Positions 37,267 through 48,737 are shown, counted from the first letter of the stretch. The stretch is 64,000 nt of DNA from Asparagopsis taxiformis (GCA_030407315.1 JALQPE010000469.1:160061-224060), one strand, 5' to 3'. The notes: a model not told the origin generated them from the sequence alone. Program-made: numbers and translations.

Positions 37267-37300
37267 AAAACATAGGAATAATTATTTATTCCTATGTTTT
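37267..37300. terminator. Hairpin between ycf17 and psbC
   Basis: AAACATAGGAATA pairs with TTCCTATGTTT across a short AT-rich loop, with T/A tracts on both sides. It sits between the convergent genes ycf17 and psbC. Confidence 0.6.
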
Positions 37301-37397
37301 ATTCATATTGAATTAAGTTATAAAAATAATTTTTTTTAATGAAAATTTTTATTTAACTTGTTTTTACATTATATAGATTTATGATGACATGTGAATT

Positions 37398-38783
37398 CTA
37401 ATCTAGAGGTCTCATTGATAATACGGCTTCATTTTCTCTATTGATACCTTTTTCAAATCCAGCAGCAGCGGCTCTTGCTCTACCAGCATGCCATAAATGT
37501 CCTATAAATAAGAAAAACCCTAAGAAGAAATGAGATGTTGTTAACCATGAACGAGGAGATACATAATTGACAGAATTAATTTCTGTTGCAACACCACCTA
37601 CAGAGTTTAAAGATCCTAAAGGAGCATGTGTCATATATTCAGCAGCTCTTCTTTCTTGCCATGGTTGTATATCATTTTTCACTTTGTTTAAGTCTAGTCC
37701 ATTAGGCCCTCTTAAAGGTTCTACCCAAGGTGCTCTTAAGTCCCAGAATCTCATTGTTTCACCACCAAAAATAATTTCTCCACTTGGTGATCTCATTAGG
37801 TATTTACCTAAACCAGTAGGCCCTTGTGCAGATGCTACATTTGCTCCTAATCTTTGGTCTCTTACTAGGAATGTGAATGCTTGTGCTTGTGATGCTTCTG
37901 GTCCAGTAGGTCCATAGAATTCACTTGGGTATGCTGTATTATTGTACCATACGAAGTTTGATGCTGTTAATCCCATAATAGATAAGGCACCTAGGCTATA
38001 TGATAAGTATGCTTCTCCAGACCATACAAATGCGCGTCTTGCCCAAGCAAATGGTTTTGTTAAAATGTGCCATATGCCACCGGCAATACAAATGACGCCT
38101 AGCCATACATGACCGCCTATTAGGTCTTCCATATTATTAACGCTAACTACCCATCCATCACCTCCAAAAGGAGATTTTAGCACATATCCAAAAATTACAG
38201 ATGGATTCAATGTAGGATTATTTATGAATCTAACGTCACCACCACCAGGTGCCCAAGTGTCATAAACTCCTCCAAAGAAAAGTGCTTTAAGGACTAATAG
38301 GAATGAGCCTATTCCTAATAGAACTAGGTGTATTCCTAATATAGTTGTCATTTTGTTTTTGTCTCTCCAATCATATCCAAAGAATGGAAAAGACTCTTCT
38401 AGAGTATCTGGACCTATTAGTGAATGATATAGTCCACCAAATCCTAAAACAGCAGATGATATTAAATGCACTACACCTGTAACAAAATAAGGATATATAT
38501 TAGTAATTTCTCCACCTGGTCCTACACCCCATCCTAATGTTGCTAAATGAGGTATAAGTATAAATCCTTGTTCATATAGGGGTTTTTCTGGGACAAAATG
38601 TGCTACTTCAAATAATGTCATTGCACCTGTCCAGAATACCATTATTCCTGCGTGTGCGACATGAGCACCTAGTAATTTACCTGATACATTAATTAGTCTA
38701 GCGTTACCAGACCACCATGCAAAACCAGTTGATTCTATATCTCTACCGCCAATACTGACATTATTATTAAAGGGCGTTTCCAC
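37398..38783 (-). CDS. psbC: Photosystem II CP43 chlorophyll apoprotein
   Basis: 461-residue inner antenna with six membrane helices. The large lumenal loop holds the [14 protein letters not shown] segment, whose Glu and Arg contact the Mn cluster. I chose GTG at 38783 (reads [15 protein letters not shown]) because a strong Shine-Dalgarno (TGAGGAGG) lies 8 bases before it; the frame is open further upstream only inside psbD. It overlaps the psbD 3' end by 17 bases, so translation is probably coupled. Confidence 0.95.
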   Translation of the reverse strand: METPFNNNVSIGGRDIESTGFAWWSGNARLINVSGKLLGAHVAHAGIMVFWTGAMTLFEVAHFVPEKPLYEQGFILIPHLATLGWGVGPGGEITNIYPYFVTGVVHLISSAVLGFGGLYHSLIGPDTLEESFPFFGYDWRDKNKMTTILGIHLVLLGIGSFLLVLKALFFGGVYDTWAPGGGDVRFINNPTLNPSVIFGYVLKSPFGGDGWVVSVNNMEDLIGGHVWLGVICIAGGIWHILTKPFAWARRAFVWSGEAYLSYSLGALSIMGLTASNFVWYNNTAYPSEFYGPTGPEASQAQAFTFLVRDQRLGANVASAQGPTGLGKYLMRSPSGEIIFGGETMRFWDLRAPWVEPLRGPNGLDLNKVKNDIQPWQERRAAEYMTHAPLGSLNSVGGVATEINSVNYVSPRSWLTTSHFFLGFFLFIGHLWHAGRARAAAAGFEKGINRENEAVLSMRPLD

Positions 38784-39822
38784 GTGGTAAAACCTCCTCA
38801 GGGAATATAAAGTTCTCGTGAGGCTGGTCTTGAGCAGCCATCCATGCACGAATACCTTCGTTTAATAAGATATTTTTAGTATAGAATGTTTCAAATTCAG
38901 GATCTTCAGCTGCTCTAAGTTCCTGTGATACAAAATCATAAGCTCTTAAATTTAGTGCTAACCCTACTATACCAAAAGCACTAGTCCACATACCTGTTAC
39001 TGGTACAAAAAGCATAAAGAAATGAAGCCAACGTTTGTTAGAAAAAGCAACTCCAAAAATTTGTGACCAAAACCGATTAGCTGTCACCATAGAATATGTT
39101 TCTTCAGATTGTGTTGGGGTAAATGCTCTAAAGGTATCAGCAGCATCACCATCTTCAAATATTGTATTTTGTACAGTAGCACCGTGAATAGCGCATAGAA
39201 GTGCTCCTCCTAGAATACCTGCAACACCCATCATATGAAATGGATTTAGAGTCCAATTATGGAATCCTTGTAAGAATAATAGGAATCGGAAAATAGCAGC
39301 AACACCGAAACTAGGTGCAAAGAACCAACTTGCTTGTCCTAGTGGGTACATTAAAAATACTGATACAAATACAGCAATCGGTCCAGAGAATGCAATTGCA
39401 TTGTATGGTCTAATGCCAACTAGTCTAGCAATTTCAAATTGTCTTAAGCAAAATCCAATTAAGCCAAAGGATCCATGTAATGCAATAAAAGACCACAAGC
39501 CTCCAATTTGACACCAACGTGTAAAATCGCCTTGTGCTTCAGGTCCCCATAGTAATAATAATGAATGCCCCATACTATTAGCTGGTGTAGATACAGCAGC
39601 AGTTAAGAAATTGCATCCTTCTAAGTATGAGCTTGCTAATCCATGTGTGTACCAAGAGGTTACAAATGTAGTACCTGTTAACCAACCTCCTAAAGAAAGG
39701 TAAGCACAAGGGAATAGTAAAAGTCCAGACCATCCTACAAATACAAATCTATCTCTTTTTACCCAATCATCAATTAAATCAAATTTGCCGCGATTTTTTT
39801 CTTGTCCAATTGCTACTGTCAT
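38767..39822 (-). CDS. psbD: Photosystem II D2 protein
   Basis: 351-residue reaction-centre protein with five helices. It starts [31 protein letters not shown] (ATG at 39822), the family start; the frame is open 15 more codons without similarity. Pigment and iron histidines are in the conserved helices, and the end is [10 protein letters not shown]. It is transcribed together with psbC. Confidence 0.97.
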   Translation of the reverse strand: MTVAIGQEKNRGKFDLIDDWVKRDRFVFVGWSGLLLFPCAYLSLGGWLTGTTFVTSWYTHGLASSYLEGCNFLTAAVSTPANSMGHSLLLLWGPEAQGDFTRWCQIGGLWSFIALHGSFGLIGFCLRQFEIARLVGIRPYNAIAFSGPIAVFVSVFLMYPLGQASWFFAPSFGVAAIFRFLLFLQGFHNWTLNPFHMMGVAGILGGALLCAIHGATVQNTIFEDGDAADTFRAFTPTQSEETYSMVTANRFWSQIFGVAFSNKRWLHFFMLFVPVTGMWTSAFGIVGLALNLRAYDFVSQELRAAEDPEFETFYTKNILLNEGIRAWMAAQDQPHENFIFPEEVLPRGNAL

Positions 39823-40337
39823 AAATATTGTCTCCAGAGCAAATTTAGTAAGTAAATATATTGTCAAATTGTAGTATTTTATATACTATTGATTTTGATA
39901 TAAGTTGTATCAATACAGCTTTACTTTTCTTTACGGTTAAATGTCATTATAATAATAATTCTTATTAAATATATTAATTAAAAAAATAAGTTAAATTTAA
40001 CTTCTCTAAGTTAATAATTATGCATATTTTAATTAATTCTTTTGATATTATACTATAGCTCGATTAATTAATATGTAAGTGATTAACATATGAATCAGTA
40101 TTTGTAATATTTTCTAATATATATAACTAACAAATATTTATTAAAAATGAAAATAAATTATCTATTTAATGATTTTAAATTAAAATTAAAATTTTTTTAT
40201 AGATATATTTGATGATACCAGGTATAAATAAATTTATTATTTATTTTGAGGTCTAATTTACTACTTATTAATTTTATAGAATTATCAAAAAAACAGTTTT
40301 TATATTTAAGTATTTTGAAATGGCTTAATATATTGTC
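39823..40337. other. 515-base spacer between psbD and ycf27
   Basis: AT-rich spacer upstream of psbD and downstream of ycf27. I see no gene, tRNA or strong hairpin. An open frame on the + strand near the right end (40246-40494) runs antisense into ycf27 and shows no family similarity. A minus-strand TATAAT (39946-39951) could be a psbD -10 element, but no clear -35 was found. Confidence 0.6.
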
Positions 40338-41066
40338 TTATTTATTATTTTCTGTAATTCTTTGGAATAAATATCCTGTACCTCTTGCTGTTAAAATTAA
40401 ATCAGGATTACTAGGGTCATCTTCTAGCTTAGCTCTTAGTCTTGAGATATGTACATCAACAACTCTCGTATCTACGTGCCTTTCTGGTGTATAACCCCAT
40501 ACTTCTTGTAATATAGCAGCTCTAGAAAATGGTTCACCTGCTTTACTTACTAATAGTTCTAGTAAGCTAAATTCCATACCTGTTAATCTTACCCTACAAT
40601 TGTTTTTGTAAACTTGTCTTTTGTTTGTATCCACTTTAAGAAATCCTATATTTATAATACCTGAGCTAGGTATTCCAGGACTAAGCGATATTTTATCCAC
40701 TCTTCTTAAGACAGATCTAATTCTAGCTTCGAGTTCTTTTGGGGAGAAGGGCTTTACTACATAGTCATCTGCACCTAATTCTAAACCTGTGATTCGGTCA
40801 GATACATCTCCTAAAGCAGTTAGCATGATTATAGGTACGTCTGATTCTTTGCGTAGTTCTTGACATACGCCGTACCCATCTAATTTTGGCATCATTACAT
40901 CTAGTACAACTAAATTAGGATATTCTCTTCGGAATGTAAGTAAAGCTTCTTCACCGTCACATGCACTTACTACTTCATATCCTATCATAGATAGTCTGGT
41001 TTCTAAAATTCTTCTAATACTTGTTTCATCGTCAACAACTAAAATTTTTTCCTTTTGATTATCCAA
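40338..41066 (-). CDS. ycf27: OmpR/PhoB-type response regulator (Ycf27, RpaB-like)
   Basis: 242-residue regulator. The receiver domain (about 6-122) has the acidic DDE (12-14), phosphoacceptor D56 (VVLDVMMPKLDG) and K105 (VVKPFSPKELEARI). The C-terminal winged helix (about 140-236) includes GMEFSLLELLVSKAGEPFSRAAILQEVWGY and RVVDVHISRLRAKLEDDP. In cyanobacteria RpaB couples light stress to photosystem and phycobilisome genes. Its kinase is not in this window. Confidence 0.95.
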   Translation of the reverse strand: MDNQKEKILVVDDETSIRRILETRLSMIGYEVVSACDGEEALLTFRREYPNLVVLDVMMPKLDGYGVCQELRKESDVPIIMLTALGDVSDRITGLELGADDYVVKPFSPKELEARIRSVLRRVDKISLSPGIPSSGIINIGFLKVDTNKRQVYKNNCRVRLTGMEFSLLELLVSKAGEPFSRAAILQEVWGYTPERHVDTRVVDVHISRLRAKLEDDPSNPDLILTARGTGYLFQRITENNK

Positions 41067-41346
41067 TTGTTTAATATCCTATTTAATATGAATTTTAAAA
41101 TTTATTATTTTTTTAATTGTATTCAATTGCTTTGTTCAATACAATATATTAATAAATTGTATAGGATTAATATAATATATCTAACATTATATGATCTAGT
41201 TTTATTTTATAGATATAAATAAGTTGTTATATGGTTGAGTATTTATGCTTGTTGTAGTGAAAATATTTCTCGAAAAGCATGAATTGTATCATGCGTAAGC
41301 ATAATTGAATATATAATAATTTTATAGATTTTACTGAATTTAGGGG
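41067..41346. other. Spacer upstream of the rRNA operon
   Basis: AT-rich sequence between the ycf27 start (minus strand) and the rRNA promoter. No gene or tRNA was recognised. It must contain the ycf27 promoter, which I could not place with confidence. Confidence 0.5.
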
Positions 41347-41376
41347 TTGACAATATGATATGAAAAATAGTATCTT
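41347..41376 (+). promoter_or_regulatory. Candidate rRNA operon promoter
   Basis: TTGACA (41347-41352) is followed 18 bases later by TATCTT (41371-41376), a near-consensus -10. Transcription would start roughly 60 bases before the 16S 5' end. Perfect -35 and position make it the best candidate for the rRNA promoter. Confidence 0.6.
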
Positions 41377-41441
41377 TCTATTTAGTTAAGATGTAATTTC
41401 TTACTTAGCAAAGTGATTTGCTTTGAATATTTATTCTGGAT

Positions 41442-41446
41442 AACAC

Positions 41447-41483
<37 letters not shown>

Positions 41484-41706
41484 TATGCTTAACACATGCA
41501 AGTCGAACGAAAGTTTATACTTTAGTGGCGGACGGGTGAGTAATACGTGAGAATCTGCCTTTAGGAAGGGAATAACATTTAGAAATGATTGCTAATGCCC
41601 TATGTGCCTTTATGGTGAAAGGAGTAATCCGCCTGAAGAGGAGCTCACGCCTGATTAGCTAGTTGGTAAGATAAAAGCTTACCAAGGCGACGATCAGTAG
41701 CTGGTT

Positions 41707-41750
<44 letters not shown>

Positions 41751-41891
41751 TTCTACGGAAGGCAGCAGTTGGGAATTTTCCGCAATGGGCGAAAGCCTGA
41801 CGGAGCAATACCGCGTGAGGGAAGAATGCCTGTGGGTTGTAAACCTCTTTTCTTAAGGAAGAAGTCCTGACGGTACTTAAGGAATAAGCAT

Positions 41892-41929
<38 letters not shown>

Positions 41930-42279
41930 ATGCAAGCGTTATCCGGAATCATTGGGCGTAAAGCGTCTGTAGGTGGTTTAGAAAGTCTGCTGTTAAATAT
42001 TGGAGCTTAACTCCAAATCAGCAGTGGAAACTCTTAAACTAGAGTATGGTAAGGGTAGAGGGAATTCCCAGTGTAGCGGTGAAATGCGTAGATATTGGGA
42101 AGAACACCAGTAGCGAAAGCGCTCTGCTAGGCCATAACTGACACTCAGAGACGAAAGCTAGGGGAGCGAATGGGATTAGATACCCCAGTAGTCCTAGCCG
42201 TAAACGATGGATACTAGATGTTGCGCGTATCGATCCGTGCAGTATCGTAGCTAACGCGTTAAGTATCCCGCCTGGGAAG

Positions 42280-42355
<76 letters not shown>

Positions 42356-42440
42356 CAACGCGAAGAACCTTACCAGAGCTTGACATGTCACAAATTTTTG
42401 CGAGAGCTAAAAGTGCCTTCGGGAATGTGAACACAGGTGG

Positions 42441-42506
<66 letters not shown>

Positions 42507-42766
42507 TCTTTAGTTGCCATCATTAAGTTGGGCACTTTAAAGAGACTGCCGGTGACAAACCGGAGGAAGGTAAGGATGACGTCAAGTCAGCATGCCCCTT
42601 ATGCTCTGGGCTACACACGTGCTACAATGGCCGTGACAAAGAGTTGCTACTCTGTGAAGACAAGCTAATCTCATAAACGCGGCCTCAGTTCGGATTGCAG
42701 GCTGAAACTCGCCTGCATGAAGGTGGAATCGCTAGTAATCGCCGGTCAGCTATACGGCGGTGAATC

Positions 42767-42808
<42 letters not shown>

Positions 42809-42932
42809 CTGGCCACGCCCGAAGTCATTACCCTAACCCTTGTGGAGGGGGGTGCCTAAGGTAGGGCTAGTGACTGGGGTGAAGTCGTAACAAGGTAGCC
42901 GTACTGGAAGGTGCGGCTGGATCACCTCCTTT
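41442..42932 (+). rRNA. rrs: 16S ribosomal RNA
   Basis: Complete small-subunit rRNA of about 1,491 nt. Landmarks: AGAGTTTGATCCTGGCTCAG near the 5' end (from 41449), GTGCCAGCAGCCGCGGTAATAC (41905 region), AAACTCAAAGGAATTGACGG, GCAACGAGCGCAACCC, and the 3' GGATCACCTCCTTT with anti-Shine-Dalgarno. Ends were placed by alignment with E. coli from memory and may be off by a few bases. Confidence 0.97.
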
Positions 42933-42980
42933 TAGGGAATTTAAATTTTTACCTAGATCGTTATACAAAAAATATGTTAA

Positions 42981-42996
42981 GGGCTATTAGCTCAGC

Positions 42997-43029
<33 letters not shown>

Positions 43030-43054
43030 CCTGGTTCAAGTCCAGGATAGCCCA
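42981..43054 (+). tRNA. trnI(GAU): tRNA-Ile(GAU)
   Basis: 74-nt cloverleaf in the 16S-23S spacer. Acceptor GGGCTAT pairs with ATAGCCC, discriminator A, anticodon GAT in CTGATAAG. It has no intron. Confidence 0.97.
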
Positions 43055-43091
43055 GCTGTACAGAATTAGTTTAAAATTTCTAAACAGCTAT

Positions 43092-43164
43092 GGGGGTATA
43101 GCTCAGTTGGTAGAGCGCTGCCTTTGCAAGGCAGATGCCAGCGGTTCGAGTCCGCTTATCTCCA
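43092..43164 (+). tRNA. trnA(UGC): tRNA-Ala(UGC)
   Basis: 73-nt cloverleaf in the rRNA spacer. Acceptor GGGGGTA pairs with TATCTCC with wobbles, discriminator A, anticodon TGC in TTTGCAAG. It has no intron. Confidence 0.97.
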
Positions 43165-43202
43165 CAAATATATTGCTCAACTATTAAGTTGAATAATATT
43201 TA

Positions 43203-44277
43203 ATTAAGTAAAGTAAGAGCTTACGGTGAATACCTTGGCATTTAGAAGCGATGAAGGGCGTGGCTACCGACGAAACGCTTCGGGGAGCTGGAAGCAAGCA
43301 ATAATCCGGAGATACCCGAATGAGGAAACTCTATAAACTACCTACCGAATTCATAAGTAGGAAAGAGCAAACCTGGTGAACTGAAACATCTTATTAGCCA
43401 GAGGAAAAGAAAGCAAAAGCGATTCTCTCAGTAGCGGCGAGCGAAATGAGAACAGCCTAAACCATCTTAATTAGTTTTGATGGGGTCGTGGGACAGTAAC
43501 ATGAAATTAGAAATAGTTAGATGAATCAGATGGAATGCTGTATCATAGAAGGTGATAATCCTGTAATCGAAAATTAAATCTATTCTAGCTGTATCCCAAG
43601 TAGCATGGGGCACGTGAAATCCCGTGTGAATCAGCGAGGACCACCTCGTAAGGCTAAATATTCCTAAATGACCGATAGTGAAACAGTACCGCGAGGGAAA
43701 GGTGAAAAGAACCCCGGGAGGGGAGTGAAATAGAACATGAAACCGTAAGCTTACAAGCAGTAGAAGGACGACTAATCGTCTGCCTGCGTGCATGTTGAAG
43801 AATGAGCCGGCGACTTATAGATAGTGGCAGGTTAAGATAAAGAATATCAAAGCCATAGTGAAAGCGAGCTTTAATAGAGCGTTAGTCACTATTTATAGAC
43901 CCGAACCCGGATGATCTAGCCATGGCCAGGGTGAAGCTTAGGTAACACTAAGTGGAGGTCCGAACCGACTGATGTTGAAAAATCAGCGGACGAGTTGTGG
44001 TTAGGGGTGAAATGCCAATCGAATCCGGAGCTAGCTGGTTCTCCCCGAAATGCGTTTTGGCGCAGCGGTTGACGCTTATTCTTAGGGGTAAAGCACTGTT
44101 TCGGTGCGGGCTGCGAGAGCGGTACCAAATCGATGCAAACTCAGAATACTAAGTATGTAGTTAACCAGTGAGACAGTGGGGGATAAGCTTCATTGTCAAA
44201 AGGGAAACAGCCCAGACCACCATTTAAGGCCCCCAAATATATGCTAAGTGGCAAAGGAGGTGGGAATGCAAAGACAA

Positions 44278-44335
<58 letters not shown>

Positions 44336-45003
44336 AAGTGATCCTGCGCCGAAAATGAATGGGACTAAGTATATTGCCGAAAATGTGGGATGTTTTACAT
44401 CGGTAGGGGAGCGTTCTGTTGTAGGTTGAAGCATTAGTGTAAACGGATGTGGACAAAGCAGAAGTGAGAATGTCGGCTTAAGTAGCGAAAACATTGGTGA
44501 GAATCCAATGCCCCGAAAACCTAAGGTTTCCTCTGGAAGGTTCGTCCGCGGAGGGTTAGTCAGGGCCTAAGGCGAGGCTGAAAAGCGTAGTCGATGGATA
44601 ATAGGTTAATATTCCTATACTATTTATTGTTGATAACGAGGGACGGAGAAGGCTAAATCAGCCGGATGTTGGTTACCGGTTTAAACTTTCAAGGTTAAGA
44701 GAGATGGAGAAAACATCTTGAGCTAAGAAGTGAGTACAAAGTACCAAGGTACTGAAGTGATTGATGTCATACTTCCTAGAAAAGCTCGATATATCTTAAA
44801 CATTAAATACCTGTACCCTAAACCGACACAGGTAGGTAGGTAGAGTATACTAAGGGGCGCGAGATAACTCTCTCTAAGGAACTCGGCAAAATAGCCCCGT
44901 AACTTCGGAAGAAGGGGTACCCTTGTAGGGTTGCAATAACCAGGCCCAAGCGACTGTTTATCAAAAACACAGGTCTCCGCTAAGTCGTAAGACAATGTAT
45001 GGG

Positions 45004-45034
<31 letters not shown>

Positions 45035-45066
45035 AGAAGCTGGTTAGCTTAAGCAAAGCTAGCAAC

Positions 45067-45161
<95 letters not shown>

Positions 45162-45413
45162 TTTGGGCACTGTCTCGGAGAGAGACTCGGCGAAATAGAA
45201 TTGTCTGTGAAGATGCGGACTACCTGCACCTGGACAGAAAGACCCTATGAAGCTTTACTGTAGCCTGGAATTGGGTTTGGGCTTATTTTGCGCAGTATAG
45301 GTGGGAGGCTAAGATATTATACTTGCGGGTATAAAGAAGCCAAAAGTGAGATACCACTCTCAATAAGCTAGAATTCTAACCTTGAAAGCCGTTATCCGGC
45401 CAAGGAACAGTTT

Positions 45414-45464
<51 letters not shown>

Positions 45465-45640
45465 TGCAAAGGTTCCTTCAGGCTGGTCGGAAATCAGTCG
45501 TAGAGTGTAAAGGCAAAAAGGAGCTTGACTGCAAGACTTACAAGTCGAGCAGAGACGAAAGTCGGCCTTAGTGATCCGACAGTGCTGAGTGGAAAGGCTG
45601 TCGCTCAACGGATAAAAGTTACTCTAGGGATAACAGGCTG

Positions 45641-45709
<69 letters not shown>

Positions 45710-45745
45710 GGTAGTACGTCCCAAGGGTTGGGCTGTTCGCCCATG

Positions 45746-45793
<48 letters not shown>

Positions 45794-45919
45794 ATATCCG
45801 GTGTAGGCGCTAGAGTATTGAGAGGATTTCTCCTTAGTACGAGAGGACCGGGAGAGACGCACCTCTGGTGTACCAGTTATTGTGCCAACAGTAAACGCTG
45901 GGTAGCCAAGTGCGGATAA

Positions 45920-45950
<31 letters not shown>

Positions 45951-46081
45951 TAACCTCAAGATGAGTACTCTTTCCGCATTTGCGGGTAAGATCACGGTAA
46001 GACTAACCGTTTGATAGGCATTAAGTGTAATTGTAGTAATACATTCAGCTGAGATGTACTAATAGATCAAAAACTTAATTA
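43203..46081 (+). rRNA. rrl: 23S ribosomal RNA
   Basis: Complete large-subunit rRNA of about 2,879 nt. Landmarks: GATGAAGGGCGTGGC near the start, CGTAACTATAACGGTCCTAAGG (45087 region), GACCGTCAGTGAG-type region replaced by plastid variant, GGATAACAGGCTGATCTCC (45628 region), and the sarcin-ricin loop AGTACGAGAGGACCG (45837 region). 5' ATTAAGT and 3' ACTTAAT pair to close the molecule. Ends are approximate. There is no separate 4.5S rRNA gene. Confidence 0.97.
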
Positions 46082-46119
46082 ATTATTTATTTAACTTTAG
46101 TTAGCAATATATAAATTAT

Positions 46120-46239
46120 GTCCTGATATTCATAGCATAATGGAACCACTCCGAACCATCCCGAACTCGGTTGTTAAACGTTATAGCGGCAATGATACTT
46201 AAGAGGAAGCTCTTTGGAAAAGTAGCTCAATATCAGGAC
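46120..46239 (+). rRNA. rrf: 5S ribosomal RNA
   Basis: About 120 nt. The closing helix is GTCCTGATATT with AATATCAGGAC. Internal conserved CCGAACCATCCCGAACTCGG is present. It ends 6 bases before the convergent ycf46 stop. Confidence 0.95.
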
Positions 46240-46245
46240 TCAATA

Positions 46246-47733
46246 TTATGATCCTTTTAACTCATGTGATGCATTCCTTATTTTTCCGGTTTTCACCCAT
46301 TTTTGAATAGAATTGATTATATCTTCATTAGTAAATGATAATGGTATACATTCTGTTATAGCACTTATTATGTCTTGTGTTGTGAATTCTCTTTTTTCAT
46401 AAAAGCCTTGATGCATAGCTTCTATTATACATTGTTCAATTTCTGCTCCTGAAAATTTATTAGTTAAGTTACTTAGGTGAGTAATATCATAGTTTTTCCA
46501 TGTATGAGGTCTGACTTTTCTTAAATGTATTTTGAAAATGTTATACCTTTCTTTTTCATTGGGAAGATCTAGAAAAAATATTTCATCAAATCTACCTTTT
46601 CTTAACATTTCAGGAGGTAAATAAGTAATATTATTGGCTGTGGCTACTACAAATACAGATGATTCTTTTTCTGATAACCATGTTAAAAATGAACTAACTA
46701 CTCGATTTGTTGTTCCGCCATCGTTATTATTATTCATCCGGTTAAATGTTTTGTCTATCTCATCTATCCATAATACACAAGGTGCAGATGCTTCTGATAT
46801 TTTAATCATTTGACGCATTCTAAATTCAGATTCTCCAACTAAACTATTGAATAGTTTACCAATATCAAGTTTTAATAAAGGTATTTTCCATTCTTTTGCT
46901 ATAGCTTTGGCACTTAGTGATTTTCCAGTTCCTTGAATACCAACTAATAGTACTCCTTTAGGTGCAGGAATTCCATAGTTGTGTGCTTGTAATGAAAAAG
47001 TATTAGATCTTTTTTGTAACCATATTTTTAAGTTGATTAAGCCTCCTATTTCTTGTAAGCTATGAGTAGCGGGGTAAAAATCTAATATATCTGTTTGTTG
47101 TATAAATTGTTTTTTTTCTTCTAGAATATTTGTAATGATCTGTTCAGTACTATGAAATTTATTATATATTGCAAGTGTGTATATGGATCTTCGAATTCTT
47201 TCTATTGAGAGGCCTTTATATGCTAAAGCAAAATCTTCAATATCTTTGTTAATTAAATCAATTTTTGTTATTTGTAATAATCTTTTTAATTCTTGTTTAA
47301 TTTCTTTAAAATTAGGTAATGGAAATTCCATTAATACAATAATTTCTTGTAGAGAAATTGGGATTTGGACTTCGGATGCTAAAATAATGACGTGAGAATT
47401 TGATCTTTTTAATATTTTGTATAAGTTTTTAATTTTTCTAATAATACTAATATCATTAATAAATAAGTGAAAGTCTCTAAGAATAAAAATTTGTGGTGTA
47501 ATGGATTTGATAGTCTCGATAAATTCTAAAGCTTCTAATGGGTTTCTTTGTGCTTTTCCTTGATAATTTGGATTATTTTGGTAACCGTCGATAAAATCCC
47601 AATAGAATATATTGATTTGATTTTTGTTGATTGTTTGTATTGTATATTCTATACGTTCTTCTTCATTTGTAACTATATATATGAATGTATGATTTGATTT
47701 AAGTAAAACTTTTAGTTTTTCTGCAAAATACAT
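46246..47733 (-). CDS. ycf46: AAA-family ATPase Ycf46
   Basis: 495-residue AAA protein. A non-catalytic N-terminal region (about 1-220) precedes an ATPase core with Walker A GIQGTGKS (265-272), Walker B VLWIDEID (320-327), the sensor segment VFVVATANN and an arginine-finger region RKGRFDE. This matches Ycf46 of cyanobacteria and red algal plastids. A role in carbon-acquisition control has been proposed in cyanobacteria, but the substrate is unknown. Confidence 0.94.
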   Translation of the reverse strand: MYFAEKLKVLLKSNHTFIYIVTNEEERIEYTIQTINKNQINIFYWDFIDGYQNNPNYQGKAQRNPLEALEFIETIKSITPQIFILRDFHLFINDISIIRKIKNLYKILKRSNSHVIILASEVQIPISLQEIIVLMEFPLPNFKEIKQELKRLLQITKIDLINKDIEDFALAYKGLSIERIRRSIYTLAIYNKFHSTEQIITNILEEKKQFIQQTDILDFYPATHSLQEIGGLINLKIWLQKRSNTFSLQAHNYGIPAPKGVLLVGIQGTGKSLSAKAIAKEWKIPLLKLDIGKLFNSLVGESEFRMRQMIKISEASAPCVLWIDEIDKTFNRMNNNNDGGTTNRVVSSFLTWLSEKESSVFVVATANNITYLPPEMLRKGRFDEIFFLDLPNEKERYNIFKIHLRKVRPHTWKNYDITHLSNLTNKFSGAEIEQCIIEAMHQGFYEKREFTTQDIISAITECIPLSFTNEDIINSIQKWVKTGKIRNASHELKGS

Positions 47734-47839
47734 AAAAAAGAGAATAAATTTTATATATTGATCTAATATGTGATATTAATATGCCTATATTTTTTATTTG
47801 CACTTTTAGAATAAAATTATAGGCAGGGTTGACTGATTT

Positions 47840-47980
47840 TTAGAATAATCCAATTCTTTGTCTTTTTTTCTGTCTTCTTAGTCTTATAATTTTTCGACCG
47901 CTTGCAGTTTTCATTCTAGCACGAAAACCGGATGTTTTAATTCGTTTTCTGTTTGTTCCTTGTAATGTACTTTTAGTCAT
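47840..47980 (-). CDS. rpl34: 50S ribosomal protein L34
   Basis: 46-residue, Arg/Lys-rich protein: [32 protein letters not shown] then [14 protein letters not shown]. The GTNRKR and GFRARM..GR..I..RR pattern is the L34 signature. Confidence 0.95.
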   Translation of the reverse strand: MTKSTLQGTNRKRIKTSGFRARMKTASGRKIIRLRRQKKRQRIGLF

Positions 47981-48066
47981 ATTTTATTTTAATGATTCAA
48001 TTGAAAATATATGATATGGTATTAATAGTATTTTAAATAATTTTTATACTAACATTATTATTATAT

Positions 48067-48609
48067 ATGTATAATTCATTCTTTGTATATGCTTCTTTAT
48101 TTTTATCTATGAGGACAAGTTTATTTTCCAGTGTATATTTATTGTTATTATTCTTATTTTTATTCCCTTTAGCTATTTTTATATCTTTTCAGTTATTTAG
48201 TGTGTTATATAATTATGTAATCTTTAATCTTATATTGTCTATGAAAGAAAAACAATATAAGGATATTTTATTTTTAATTGATATTTATATTATTAGAAAG
48301 CAGTGGTTAGATTGTATTTTATTTTTAGAATCTGAAATAAAAAAAGATTGTGATAATATAGATTACTATAATGCTTTGGGTTTTTGTTATTTTAGTCTTG
48401 AATTATATAGTTATTCTAAATTATATTATAGTCAGGCTTTGAGATTAGAGCCTTCTTCTATTCAAGTTTTAACTCAGCTAGGACAGATTTATTATCGTTT
48501 ACAAGATTTTCAACAATCTCTTGATATGTATAATAGAGTTTTAGTTTTTGATCAATATAATAAGGATGCTATAAAGTATATAAGTATTTTAAATAAGCAG
48601 TCGGGATAG
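48067..48609 (+). CDS. ycf37: TPR protein Ycf37 (PSI assembly factor)
   Basis: 180-residue protein with an N-terminal hydrophobic membrane segment (about 21-55) and tetratricopeptide repeats from about 85 on: DYYNALGFCYFSLELYSYSKLYYSQALRLEPSSIQVLTQLGQIYYRLQDFQQSLDMYNRVL. Ycf37 helps photosystem I assembly or stability in cyanobacteria. A second ATG at 48109 would give 166 residues. The stop lies within the antisense trnP gene (9-base overlap). Confidence 0.87.
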   Translation: MYNSFFVYASLFLSMRTSLFSSVYLLLLFLFLFPLAIFISFQLFSVLYNYVIFNLILSMKEKQYKDILFLIDIYIIRKQWLDCILFLESEIKKDCDNIDYYNALGFCYFSLELYSYSKLYYSQALRLEPSSIQVLTQLGQIYYRLQDFQQSLDMYNRVLVFDQYNKDAIKYISILNKQSG

Positions 48610-48674
48610 CAGGATTTGAACCTGCGACATCCTGCTCCCAAAGCAGGCGCGCTACCAAACTGCGCTATATCCCG
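48601..48674 (-). tRNA. trnP(UGG): tRNA-Pro(UGG)
   Basis: 74-nt cloverleaf. Acceptor CGGGATA pairs with TATCCCG, discriminator A, anticodon TGG in TTTGGGA, T loop TTCAAAT. Its 3' end is antisense to the last codons of ycf37. Confidence 0.95.
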
Positions 48675-48737
48675 TTATACCTAAGTAATTGTACATAAGA
48701 TTATAGATATTGTCTACTTTAATATGTGAAGCTTAAT

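Noticed and set aside
39862..39867. Minus-strand TTGACA upstream of psbD
   Set aside because: No acceptable -10 element lies 16-18 bases downstream on that strand, so it was not called as a promoter.
40246..40494. + strand open frame of 82 codons near the 3' end of ycf27
   Set aside because: Two thirds of it is antisense to ycf27; the rest is low-complexity AT-rich spacer with no similarity.
41659..42290. Several - strand open frames inside the 16S rRNA
   Set aside because: They are chance frames in rRNA; the rRNA landmarks cover the whole region.
43467..45919. Open frames of 70-108 codons on both strands in the 23S rRNA
   Set aside because: These are inside conserved rRNA sequence and not genes.
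46246..47733. Ycf46 as FtsH or CbbX
   Set aside because: It lacks the HExxH zinc motif and membrane segments of FtsH, and the N-terminal half does not resemble CbbX; the layout fits Ycf46.
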